The position numbers were made by a program, and so were the translations under genes. The notes beneath the pieces were generated by a model, which did no database searches, had not been told where the DNA came from, and saw only the letters and a list, made by a program, of their open reading frames with translations. From Formicarius rufipectus (lineage: Eukaryota > Chordata > Aves > Passeriformes > Formicariidae): a stretch of DNA of 64,000 nt. The stretch spans positions 133,935 to 197,934 of the forward strand of contig VXAU01006138.1 of the NCBI GenBank assembly GCA_013399695.1. The letters are read 5' to 3'. Shown here piece by piece: positions 39,401 to 45,806 of this stretch; position 1 is the first letter of the stretch; each line of letters starts with the position of its first letter.

Positions 39401-40655
39401 AGTTCAGGTGGGACAACCAGTGGCAGGCAGAAACCCTGTCCCCCAGTATTCGGATACAAAGCCCACCTGTATGTGCCAGACATTAAAGTTTTCATTCTGA
39501 GTGCTCTGACTAGCCTATGGTTTAGTGAGCACACAGCATTTCTTTTAGAAATAGGCTGCGTTCTGGTGAAATATTGGGCCATTTAATGGGTAGGCTCCAG
39601 GATAACAGTTTTCGTGGGAATCCAAAAAGAGGGAGTGAAGAAAAGGGCTCCCGGGGCTATTCTTAGCTGCCAACAGTTAGATTTGGAATTTTGATTGTAA
39701 AGCGTGGAATTTATAAATGGTGCCATGCTAAATTTACTTCATTTGTATACAATTCAGCTGGATAATCAAATGTGTTCCAGCATGTTCCTGGTTAGCATCT
39801 CAGTCCTAGTTTTATTGTCTCTAAACTGGTAGAAAAATGCATTCAGTAAATAGTACTTGCAAAATTTGTGTTCCAGTGTCTGTGTGCAAAGGTTTTATAT
39901 ACACACAGAGTGTGCGTGTGTGAAGGTTTTGTATAAAGGTACATGTGGGTGCACATGCATGCACACAGACTGTGATTTATTTCTAGAGGGAAGCCAAGGA
40001 AATTCCCACCCCCTACCATTTAAACGATCTGCTCTTTGGCTTCAAACATCCTGGAACGTCTCAGCCAAGGAATGTCTTTTCCCCTTCCAACACGTATAAT
40101 TTATTTTGCTGCACACATTAGTTAATGATACCGAGATACACGACTCAGTCAGTTCTGTAAAAACATTACTAGCAATCTCTAACACATCCATTTCATTTAG
40201 TAGTTTGGGGTTTTTTTTAAGCTCAACTTCCGCGGCACAGCGCGAATTAACAGCAATCATCAACTCAAGAATTTGTCACTTTCCTACTCCGGCAATTTTT
40301 CATAATTACATCGGCTTCCCAAGGCTAGATGAGATTTTAATTATGATATTAACGTAGGTTAAAAGGACTTTACGCTGTTTTACGCTTTCGGGGGGAGGGT
40401 GGCGAAGCGAGGGGAAATGGGACGCAGCTATTTCATTTCGCCGCTACTCCGCGGAGATTATTTCTGGATTTTTAAAAATAGTCGACGAAACGCTAATAAT
40501 AAATCCCTTATCGGGGCAGGCGGGACGGCCGCCCGCGGAGCCCGTCCGCGCTCGGGCAGGAGCGCTCCCCATCGCGCACCTTCCCCGCCGCGGCCGCGAC
40601 ACTTACGCGCTCCCCAGGCCGGCAGCCTCCGCAGGTGGATCTCATCCTTATCCAT
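225..40655 (-). CDS. ANO1: Anoctamin-1 (TMEM16A), 5' part of gene, coding exons 1-5
   Basis: ANO1 encodes a plasma-membrane calcium-activated chloride channel that works as a homodimer in epithelia, smooth muscle and pacemaker cells. Five minus-strand exons (40655-40607, 8279-8101, 4667-4341, 1990-1892, 376-225) join in frame to 806 coding bases, about 268 residues of the cytoplasmic N-terminal dimerisation domain. Stretches such as MRVNKKYS, IHIINIRAIEDIGY, DADCKYGLYFRDG, YHEDDKRFRREEYEGNL, FVKIHAPWNVLCREAEFLKL and QPKVAEHKPQTVKRLSYPF match mammalian ANO1 as I remember it. They differ clearly from ANO2, whose N-terminus lacks the MRVNEKYS segment. The rest of the protein (about 750 residues in mammals, with ten membrane helices) lies beyond the left edge. 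Every intron has a GT donor and an AG acceptor. No disabling change is seen, so the gene appears intact here. Splice calls were made by eye. Confidence 0.96.
377..1891 (-). other. ANO1 intron 4
   Basis: This intron of about 1.5 kb lies between exons 4 and 5, with donor AAG|GTGAGT and acceptor CTTTACAG. An open frame of 159 codons at 458-937 (minus) and one of 133 codons at 1390-1791 (plus) show no recognisable domain and no agreement with ANO1. I see no repeat beyond a short A-run near 1575. Confidence 0.85.
1892..1990 (-). CDS. ANO1: ANO1 coding exon 4
   Basis: This exon of 99 bases is in phase 0 at both ends. It encodes 33 residues beginning TKIHGIGFVKIHAPWN and ending with EAEFLKLKMPTKK. 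Mammalian ANO1 reads TKIHGVGFVKIHAPWN here, so only one residue differs in that stretch. The segment is part of the structured cytoplasmic N-terminal domain shared by anoctamins. The acceptor is TTTCAAG, with A at position -3 where C or T is preferred, preceded by a very long T-rich tract. The donor is AAG|GTGAGTGG. Skipping would remove 33 residues without a frameshift. Confidence 0.97.
1996..2056. repeat. A-rich low-complexity tract (T-rich on the gene strand) at the exon 4 acceptor
   Basis: The plus strand has runs of A broken by single C and G, including an uninterrupted run of 18 A at about 2031-2048. On the ANO1 strand this is a polypyrimidine tract of about 60 bases ending at the exon 4 acceptor. 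It therefore probably acts in splicing as well as being a length-variable simple repeat. Confidence 0.85.
2873..2972 (-). mobile_element. CR1 LINE 3'-end fragment
   Basis: The plus strand reads as the complement of a CR1 3' end: GAGTTGGAAGGGACCTTAAA, then GATCACC..GTTCCAAC, CTGCCATGG and TTGCTCCAAGCC..GTCCAGCCTGGCCTTG. These landmarks follow the order of the well-known amniote CR1 tail. The copy is short, 5'-truncated and diverged, and it sits inside ANO1 intron 3. Confidence 0.85.
4341..4667 (-). CDS. ANO1: ANO1 coding exon 3
   Basis: This exon of 327 bases (109 codons) is in phase 0 at both ends. It starts LLNSLSKNPDADCKYGLYF after CGCTTCCAG and ends with NLVEAGLELERDED before GTAAGG. It contains the conserved RKVDYILVYHYKK strand, a variable Ser/Gln-rich linker (about residues 38-78), and the conserved acidic/basic block YHEDDKRFRREEYEGNL. 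Mammalian ANO1 has the same order. The linker is two residues shorter than in the human protein as I recall it. The mammalian internal start Met117 is replaced by Leu (codon 4433-4431, CTG), although another Met lies seven codons earlier (4454-4452). A second in-frame donor 30 bases downstream could add ten residues. Confidence 0.98.
4668..8100 (-). other. ANO1 intron 2
   Basis: This intron of about 3.4 kb runs from the donor ACA|GTGAGT after exon 2 to the acceptor TTCCAG of exon 3. Open frames at 5714-6088 (plus), 6073-6336 (plus) and 7749-8087 (minus) have no recognisable domains and lack paired splice sites that would fit ANO1. I recognise no repeat in it. Confidence 0.85.
8101..8279 (-). 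CDS. ANO1: ANO1 coding exon 2
   Basis: This exon of 179 bases follows the acceptor TTTTCTTTTCAG. One base from exon 1 completes its first codon (CAC, His), and it ends in phase 0 at GAGAGCACA|GTGAGT. It encodes 60 residues: a 24-residue acidic lead (HADSEFHGVDFLPEDLSEAP, then EETG), then MRVNKKYSCLPAEEKGIH and INIRAIEDIGYDQHEST. The Met at 8208-8206 matches the start of the usual human protein (MRVNEKYSTLPAED). In this window that Met is internal, because the frame stays open upstream and joins exon 1. If exon 1 is skipped or another promoter is used, translation could begin at this Met. Confidence 0.95.
9478..10240 (+). mobile_element. CR1 LINE fragment (end of ORF2 and 3' region)
   Basis: In CR1 sense orientation the sequence shows the landmarks of the terminal reverse-transcriptase region in order: GGTCTCGACAGGCTGGAAAA, CCTCATGAAACTCAG, AAGTCCTGCACTTGG, GGACCTGACAGTCCTGGTGG, CAGTTCTGGCTCCCCAG, AAGAAGGACAGAA, GGCTGAGAGACC, and GCCCAGCAAAAGGATGGGAG. 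A more degraded stretch to about 10240 (CCCTGGAGACAGTG, TTGGGAGGGCACTG) probably belongs to the same copy. Stops and small gaps show it is inactive. Confidence 0.85.
11525..11571. repeat. Short direct duplication, 20 bp repeated at 27 bp spacing
   Basis: The 20-base unit CAATCTGAATTACAACAAGT occurs at 11525-11544 and again, identical, at 11552-11571. It is probably a simple local duplication without function. Confidence 0.9.
17664..17723. repeat. A/C-rich low-complexity tract
   Basis: An A-run of about 16 bases is followed by CCCAAACAAACA, a second A-run of about 10 bases, and then a C-rich stretch ending in CACACACAGG. It is simple sequence inside ANO1 intron 1. Confidence 0.9.
18074..18127. 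repeat. 18-bp tandem repeat, three identical copies
   Basis: The unit CACCATGAACGAGACCTC occurs three times in a row (18074-18091, 18092-18109, 18110-18127), followed by a partial CACCA. Because 18 is divisible by 3, one plus-strand frame reads TMNETS three times. That frame lies in an open stretch at 17976-18287, but nothing else suggests coding. It is best called a minisatellite. Confidence 0.95.
18436..18530. repeat. T-rich/A-rich homopolymer tract
   Basis: A T-run of more than 20 bases switches directly to an A-run of 11, then to T-runs separated by GTGG and GGAAAA. The neighbouring T and A runs could fold on each other. Sequencing and assembly errors are likely in such a tract, so its exact length should not be trusted. 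Confidence 0.9.
27753..27862. repeat. A/C-rich low-complexity tract of about 110 bp
   Basis: The sequence is almost only A and C, with irregular AAAC, AACC and A-run units. The 162-codon open frame that crosses it (27404-27892) is stop-free at its end only because the tract lacks T, so it is not a gene. Confidence 0.9.
28030..28460. promoter_or_regulatory. Possible conserved non-coding element in intron 1
   Basis: This gene-free block has the even, motif-dense, AT-leaning texture typical of deeply conserved elements. It contains GTGTAATTATTTTTCC, CAATAAAACCGG, AACTGATCTATCAAAG and GACAAATTACG, with isolated CpGs kept in an AT-rich setting. No conservation data are available, so this is a judgement from appearance only. 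Confidence 0.3.
29600..29830. promoter_or_regulatory. CpG-rich patch in intron 1
   Basis: CpG pairs are much denser here than in the flanks (for example GAAGCGAGCGCCGAAG, CCCCGAGTCTCGGGC and AACGGGGAGCGAATATTC). Most of intron 1 is CpG-poor. The patch could be an unmethylated regulatory region or a minor alternative promoter. No TATA box or recognisable first exon is visible. Confidence 0.3.
31080..31170. promoter_or_regulatory. Short dense CpG cluster in intron 1
   Basis: About a dozen CpG pairs fall within 80 bases (CTCCGCCGCCACCGCTCAGC, GCGACCGCGAGAGCCGCATC). The plus strand has an ATG in good context (GCGGGATGGCG) opening an 82-codon frame of unknown kind that begins MATARAASRAELTRS. It could be a small antisense or alternative promoter, or simply a chance GC patch. 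Confidence 0.3.
34280..34585 (+). mobile_element. CR1 LINE 3'-end fragment
   Basis: In sense orientation the CR1 tail landmarks run in order: GGACTTTGAACAAGGGCATG, TAGTGACAGGATGAGGGGGA, TTAGATTAGAAATTC, GGCACAGGTTGTCCAAAGAA, CTGGAAGTGTCCAAGGCCAG, GGTGTCCCTGCCCATGGCAA and CCCCTTCCAACCCCAACCAT. It ends in ATTCGGTGATTCTCTGA, a diverged form of the terminal CR1 octamer repeat. The copy is 5'-truncated and inactive. Confidence 0.92.
37965..38115. promoter_or_regulatory. Possible homeodomain-rich conserved element
   Basis: This AT-rich block has many TAAT/ATTA cores within 150 bases (AATTAATAAGTTATTA, CCTAATTAAATCAAT, CTGATTAATTATTAGC, CGTTAATGG) next to GC-rich ordinary sequence. The sharp change in composition and the density of homeodomain-type cores suggest an enhancer-like element. 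There is no direct proof. Confidence 0.3.
40607..40655 (-). CDS. ANO1: ANO1 coding exon 1 (start codon)
   Basis: The ATG at 40655-40653 lies in a strong initiation context (GGGCGATGG, purine at -3 and G at +4). It encodes MDKDEIHLRRLPAWGA plus one base before the donor GCGC|GTAAGT. The leftover C joins exon 2 to give His and keeps the frame. I chose this start because it is the first ATG downstream of the TATA-like box and joins without a shift to the ANO1 frame 32 kb away. The frame has no stop upstream within the presumed 5' UTR, but no upstream ATG is present. The usual human protein begins at the exon 2 Met, so this exon adds 40 residues. Confidence 0.85.
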
Positions 40656-40760
40656 CGCCCGCCCGAGCGCCGCACACCCGCCGGCCACTTGGTACCAAAC
40701 CCAACTTGCCGGGATTCCTCCTCCTCCTCCTGCCGTTCCTCCGTCCTCTCCCCCGGCCGA
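40656..40760 (-). other. Presumed ANO1 5' UTR
   Basis: About 100 GC-rich bases lie between the expected transcription start (25-32 bases after the TATA-like box) and the ATG. They contain a purine-rich GGAGGAGGAGGAGGAATCC run and no upstream ATG. The transcription start is estimated, not observed. Confidence 0.55.
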
Positions 40761-40784
40761 GCGGCACCGCCGCCCCCGACACAC

Positions 40785-40792
40785 TTTAAATA
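40785..40792 (-). promoter_or_regulatory. TATA-like box of ANO1
   Basis: On the minus strand the sequence CCCCTATTTAAAGTG stands out in otherwise very GC-rich DNA, about 130 bases before the ATG. A GC box (GGGGGCGG) lies just downstream at about 40770-40777. The position and orientation fit a core promoter. Confidence 0.65.
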
Positions 40793-40843
40793 GGGGCGCC
40801 GGGCGGCGCGGCCCGCGGAGCGCAGCCCTCCGCGGCCAGCCAG

Positions 40844-40884
40844 CCCTCCTGCCCTCCCTCCTCCCTCCCCTGATCCCTCCTCCC
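40844..40884 (-). promoter_or_regulatory. G-rich tract upstream of the ANO1 TATA box
   Basis: On the minus strand this stretch has seven runs of three or four G separated by one to five bases (GGGAGGAGGGATCAGGGGAG, then GGAGGAGGGAGGGC). It meets the usual pattern for a G-quadruplex and for binding of Sp/KLF or MAZ-type zinc-finger factors. It ends about 50 bases upstream of the TATA-like box. Confidence 0.6.
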
Positions 40885-41502
40885 GGCGCCGCCCCCGCGG
40901 TCCCTCCGCACCTGCGGCGCTGACCTTGGCGCTAAGACCCTCCCCGACCCCCGTACGGAGACGCGGTGATGGTTTTCTCGCTCCCTTCCCCGAGTTCGTT
41001 TCGCCGTGCTCCCGCGCCTCCCCGTCTCGCAAAAATAAGGAGAGATACAAATAAAATGAAATAAAATAAACAGGGAAAAGCGCGGCTGGATCCGCCGGTG
41101 AAGCCCCTCGGTTTGGGGGTAACTCCCCCTCACCCGAAGTGTTGGCTGTCCCGGCCCCCCCCGCCCGCCGCCCCGTGTTTCCCACTGTCCCACTGGGGAA
41201 GGTGAAAAGGTTTCCAAGTGGGAAAGCACCGACAGCGCTCTCCTCCACGCCGCCGGCACAGGGGGTGCCAGGGTGCCCCATCTCTTGGGGGTGAGTCCCG
41301 TGCAGGGCTAAGGGCTTGCCCGAGGGTCCTGGTGGGTCCCTTCCCACCCCGAACATCCCGCGATCTCCCGAGGAAGCTGCGACTGGCGCCCCTCCCAGGT
41401 CTGCTCCCGGAGGGATGCTTTGAGTGTCACCGTACACACCGACCGAGCCATGTCCCCAGAGAATACCACCCGGTGACTGTCCTTAACTTTGCTTCTACAA
41501 AT

Positions 41503-41543
41503 GGGAGGTATAAAATAGGTAGCGCTCACCTTTTATACCTCCC
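41503..41543. repeat. Inverted repeat with TATAAAA in both arms
   Basis: The arms GGGAGGTATAAAA (41503-41515) and TTTTATACCTCCC (41531-41543) are perfect reverse complements of 13 bases. The 15-base spacer contains the palindrome AGCGCT and a further GGT/ACC pair. Each strand therefore carries TATAAAA. It lies about 0.7 kb upstream of the presumed ANO1 start, at the edge of the CpG island. Confidence 0.9.
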
Positions 41544-44500
41544 GCTGGGTAGCTACTGTATTTGTACAGGATTTCGAACAGGATTCCAGGCTTATTCCTC
41601 TCCACGGATCTAAACCGCTCTTCAGTGTCCCCCAGGGATTCCCCTCTTCTCCAAACCTACTGCCCGTGCTGTAGAAACAGGCTTAGGCAAAACTGACACA
41701 GATTTATCTGCACCATTCTCTCTCTGCTTTCTCTTTTTCTAATCTCAGACAAGCACTTAACCCTCAAAAATGCTAAGAGAAGTGTGCAAGGGCTCTGCCA
41801 GAAGGAAACAGGCTTGGCAGGCTTCCCAGCTTCTGGCAGTCAGACCCCGAGTACCCCACATTTGTCACACGAGGGCAAGCTCCTCACCCTGCCTTGCTCC
41901 AGCTGAACCCAGGCCCTTCCCGGTCCCCTTGCACCCCCAAAAGGGACGCTGCTGATTGGCATCTTGCTGGTGGCAGTCACCTCCAGAACCACAGAAAAAC
42001 AGGGTGCCCAGCAGCCCGCAGGGGTCCCCACCTGGTGACAGAGAGGAGACACAGTTCCCACTTACATCGTGGCTCTGGTTCCGCTCTCGAGTCCCCTTTG
42101 CCACCAAAAGGACAGCAGGTTACAGCTCAGATAGCCCTCTAGGACAGTACTCCTCAAAGTGCAGAAGAATCTTTCCTGGATTGTTTGGGAGTTTGACAGG
42201 AGGAACAGAAAGCACAGTAAGATAAAAACATAAACAAGGGAATTTACAGGTATGGACTTTTCCTTCATGGAATATAACCCTACAGGTCTTTGAGTCGGGG
42301 TGTTTTTAGGCTACATTTCCTATCTTTTTACTCCTTTTTAACTTTCGGTCCTTTTGATACAGTATGGATTGGACTATTTTTAAAATGCACATCACTTAGT
42401 TTATTATTAGCAGAAGAGAGGGCGAGTAGATTGTGTTGCACTGAAGCCTCAATTACCAGCTTGCTTAACCCCAGATCAAAGGCACTTGGGAACATGCTCT
42501 TTTCCCTTTGCCTAAAATTAATTTATTTTGGATGGAGATTTGTGACAGAACCAAATGCGGGCGCAAGACCAACATACATATTTGTTTTACGGATGTGAAA
42601 CACAAAGAAATGTGGAAATAATGCTGAATTCCAGTGTCCTATCTCATCGTGACCACAAGCTCCTTGAGCATGTGCTGAGTACAGCTGGGTGGGAACCCAG
42701 CCTGGATGTGTGCACAGGGCAGGCACAGAATGTGCCTTCTTCACTGAAGTGATACCTTCCCTGTGGGTGATTCCCCGCCTAAAGCCCAGCCAGAGGTAGA
42801 CCAGCTGATAGATGACATCATTATTTTCTAGCAGGCTTAAGGAAGTTCCAATCTGACAAGCAGGATTTCGAAAATGAAGCTTGTATTCCAGATCCACACA
42901 TGGAAAAAAAATAAAGTTAACATTATGCCTTATTCCAGGTGTTTAATGGACAGCCTTTACTTTTCAAGGGTCCTGAAAATTGAAATGCACTCATTGCCCA
43001 GTATTGTTTGAGAAGGTCTTGGGCTGACATGGTGCAGATTTGAGGGGAAGTGGATAATTCTCAGAGTGCTGTGGAACCCATGCTCCACCCAGCAGTACTG
43101 AGAGGCAGGACCACAAGTGTCCTTCCCACTCCCCTCGATGAGCTCAACCAGATCCTTGAGCTGCCTTGGAGAAACCCATTGCTGGAAACTGGTATCAAGA
43201 TAATGGGAAAATATCTGGATAGAGCATGCCTGACCTCCATCCCTCTGTCCTGCCTCTGCACTCTGTTTCTTTTAGCTGTGGATGTTCCCTGGGTCCTCTG
43301 CGCCTGCACAAGGACTCTGTAGCTGCAGAGTGACAAGGGCTGGCCCACTGGTGCACCTGCAGGGACAGACCTGAGCAGTGGCACTGCTCAGGCTCCCACC
43401 GTGCACGGGCACAGAGGAAACACAATTTGTCTTTTCAAGAGCCCCATGAGCTACAAGAGGCTGTGGGGATGACAGGAAGCAGAGACTCCAGCTCCAGTTC
43501 TCTTCCTCGGCGTGCCATCTCAACACATACTTGTGAGAAGGATTGTAAAGGGATGGAGGACCTACTGTCTGTGCAATAAAACAAAAATGCTTGCTTAACG
43601 GTTAGGAAGGCGACAGTGAAGCTTGGCATCCACACCTATTGCTGGAAATATTTACAGTCTGCTCCTGCAAACTGTTCTGTGTACCTTTGGAACAATAATA
43701 TTGCAGTTCTTGGCTCCTGTGTTTGGAAGCTCAGTGAGGGCTCCGGGTGCTCACGCTCCGGGGAAACGCCCGCGTGCAATGCCAGCCCCACCATCCCAAA
43801 TGGCAAAGCGACCGAGCAGCCCACCGACCTCCTCCCTGCCTCGGCCTTGACTCTGAACTATTTTTATGAAGTCTTTTGCGCTTTTGAGGGGCACTCAGTG
43901 AAGGCAGGGATACACTCCAGCTCGCTGTTCAGCTGGGGCATCCAGAGATAAGAGCCCATATATCCCTGGCAGCCACCCGAAAACAGCACGAACACAATCA
44001 CATGACGGTGAAACAAAGCCTGGCCGTGGCTGTGACAGCAGCAGAGCCCCTGCTGCTCACCTTCACCATCGCACACAACACACTCCCTGCCTGTCACTGA
44101 CTCTCAGGCAAGAACAATGGACACGTGGTACAGTCAGGTTCCAGAGAGCCCTAAAGTTCCAGGTAATGTGGGAAACATAAACAGGGAATGATAAGTCACA
44201 ATATAAAAACTAATGCATAGCCAGTGAAATCAGCAGGCGGGAAGAGGAAATTAAACAGGAGGAGCTGCTTCTCCATGAAATATACCGAAACCATAAGATT
44301 GTTACGTAAATTACCGTGTAACAGTAAATACAACAAAACTAGGGATACAGGGCATTGTTATTTTTTCGTGAGATACAAGTCAAGTCAGAAGTTTGTTTTT
44401 TTTTTTAAGGGATAAGAAATATTTGTGAAAAATATCTCCGATGGTGTCTACTGCACAAAGTGGTCTGGCTGTAATTTTCAGCTCAGTAAGCTCTCAAGCC

Positions 44501-45589
44501 TCTGGTGGTTGGCAGGGCATTGGTGGGGAGGGATGTTGTGTTTCTAATCTCCTTTCCTTGCTACTTACCACTGACAGTCACTGGGTCCTGGGCTAGACGG
44601 ACCCAAGAGTAAGGCAAGCCCTTTGGCTGGATAACACTCAGCATTTATATAGAGCTCGTGTACTGAAGCACAGAATATTTTGTTTGTTTTGAACTCTTCT
44701 ATGTCAAGCTTAGGCCATTCTTTCGGTGCTTATATTAAATATTTTTTCTGCGAACAGATTCTGCTTTTTTTCCTTTTTGTGATTTAACATTTTGCCAAAG
44801 TTGAGTGAGAAAAACATTGCTGTTGGTAAATAACGACGTCTAGTGCACGAAGTGTATGCTCCAAGCTGAAGGTAGTTTAAGAACTGGATAAAACAATGTC
44901 TATAGCGAGAAACATCCACCACTATGAATACTTAGGCTGACTGATTTTCACAAGGTTAGACAATATAAGGGGAACGAAAAATTAAGTTCTGCATAAGAAA
45001 AAAAGCAGTAGAAGACAACAGCCCCCTGCTCTGCATATGTGAGGACTATTCGCTTTGTCCCGTCCCGTGAAACCCTTTCACTAGTTGCTATTAGCCGCTA
45101 GTGTGGGAAACACCCAGGGCTTTCCCATTAATGCTGCCCAAGTTTCCAAGTGTCATTTTACAAAAAGTTAGAGGAACCTCCCACTTCTTCCCTCTGCAAT
45201 TTACAGTTGAAAGTAACACCACCCAAGAGCCCAGCCAGGGCTTTGAAATGAAATCAGAAGATGCCGTAAACGGTGTTCACGGGAACGGCAAGAGAGGAGC
45301 TTTGACTCAGACCATGTGAGTCACAGCTGGTCTCCCATTCCCCCCTTGCTACTGATGGAAGGAAATTATGACAGCCTTGGCTTGCACAGCTGCACGGCCA
45401 GAGGGGTGGGGGAGTGAAACTGAGCCCACTCCCAATTTTTTTAAACCCTCCGCTATTGGATCCAGTCCCCCTCTCTATCCCGAAGCAGATTCGACTGGAC
45501 CCAAGCTACTTCTGCTCCGAGTTTCCCGAGTGCTTTTGATGAGATTGCCATCATCCATTTCAAGCTCCTGTGGGAATCTGGTGCTGCCC

Positions 45590-45745
45590 TTGAAAGTATC
45601 CTTGCATTTAGAAAAGTTTTTCCTAATCTCAATCCCTTCTTGCTATAGGGCAAGTCTGTTGGTCCGTGGCCATTTCCATTAGACACAGCAGTGTATGTTC
45701 CCAACCCTTCGATCTGGGAGTAACAGCAGCAACTACTGATCACCT
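45590..45745 (-). mobile_element. Ancient CR1/L3-like fragment
   Basis: The plus strand shows GAAAAGTTTTTCCTAATCTC, then CCCTTCTTGCTATAGGGCAA and AACTACTGATCACC. This resembles the complement of old CR1/L3-type tails (TTTTTCCTAATGTCTAACC, CCTTGCTGCA, AATTGATCACC). The copy is strongly diverged, so the family assignment is tentative. Confidence 0.5.
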
Positions 45746-45748
45746 TCT

Positions 45749-45806
45749 TGAACTGAGTTCTTCAGGTAACCGGGATATGAACTGAGTTCTTCAGGTAACC
45801 GGGATA
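45749..45806. repeat. Perfect 29-bp tandem duplication
   Basis: A unit that starts TGAACTGAGTTCTTCAGGTA and ends with ACCGGGATA is present twice without a mismatch, at 45749-45777 and 45778-45806. It directly adjoins the old CR1-like fragment. The perfect identity suggests a recent event or an assembly artefact. Confidence 0.95.

Larger units (their letters stand above)
8280..40606 (-). other. ANO1 intron 1 (about 32 kb)
   Basis: This large first intron runs between the donor GCGC|GTAAGT and the acceptor TTTTCAG. I found no convincing nested gene on either strand. The many open frames (longest 196 codons at 20582-21172, plus strand) have no recognisable domains and occur in C-rich, stop-poor sequence. 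The intron contains two CR1 fragments, A/C- and T-rich simple tracts, small tandem repeats, CpG-rich patches at about 29.6-29.8 kb and 31.08-31.17 kb, and AT-rich blocks that look like conserved non-coding elements. Long first introns of this type often carry regulatory elements, but none is proven here. Confidence 0.8.
40390..41460. promoter_or_regulatory. CpG island of the ANO1 promoter
   Basis: GC content and CpG density rise sharply across about 1 kb around exon 1 (for example CCGCCGCGGCCGCGAC and GGGCGCCGGGCGGCGCGGCC). The island covers the first exon, the core promoter and about 0.7 kb upstream. Long open frames across it (309 codons on the minus strand, 174 on the plus) result from high GC and few stops. 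They are not extra genes. Confidence 0.9.

Noticed and set aside
40399..40923. 174-codon open frame on the plus strand in the CpG island
   Set aside because: It is Pro/Arg/Ala-rich, lies antisense to exon 1 and has no domain. It is explained by base composition.
40508..41437. 309-codon open frame on the minus strand across ANO1 exon 1
   Set aside because: It is out of frame with ANO1, spans the core promoter and TATA-like box, and lies in a CpG island where stops are rare. The composition (Gly, Arg, Ala rich) is typical of GC-driven open frames.
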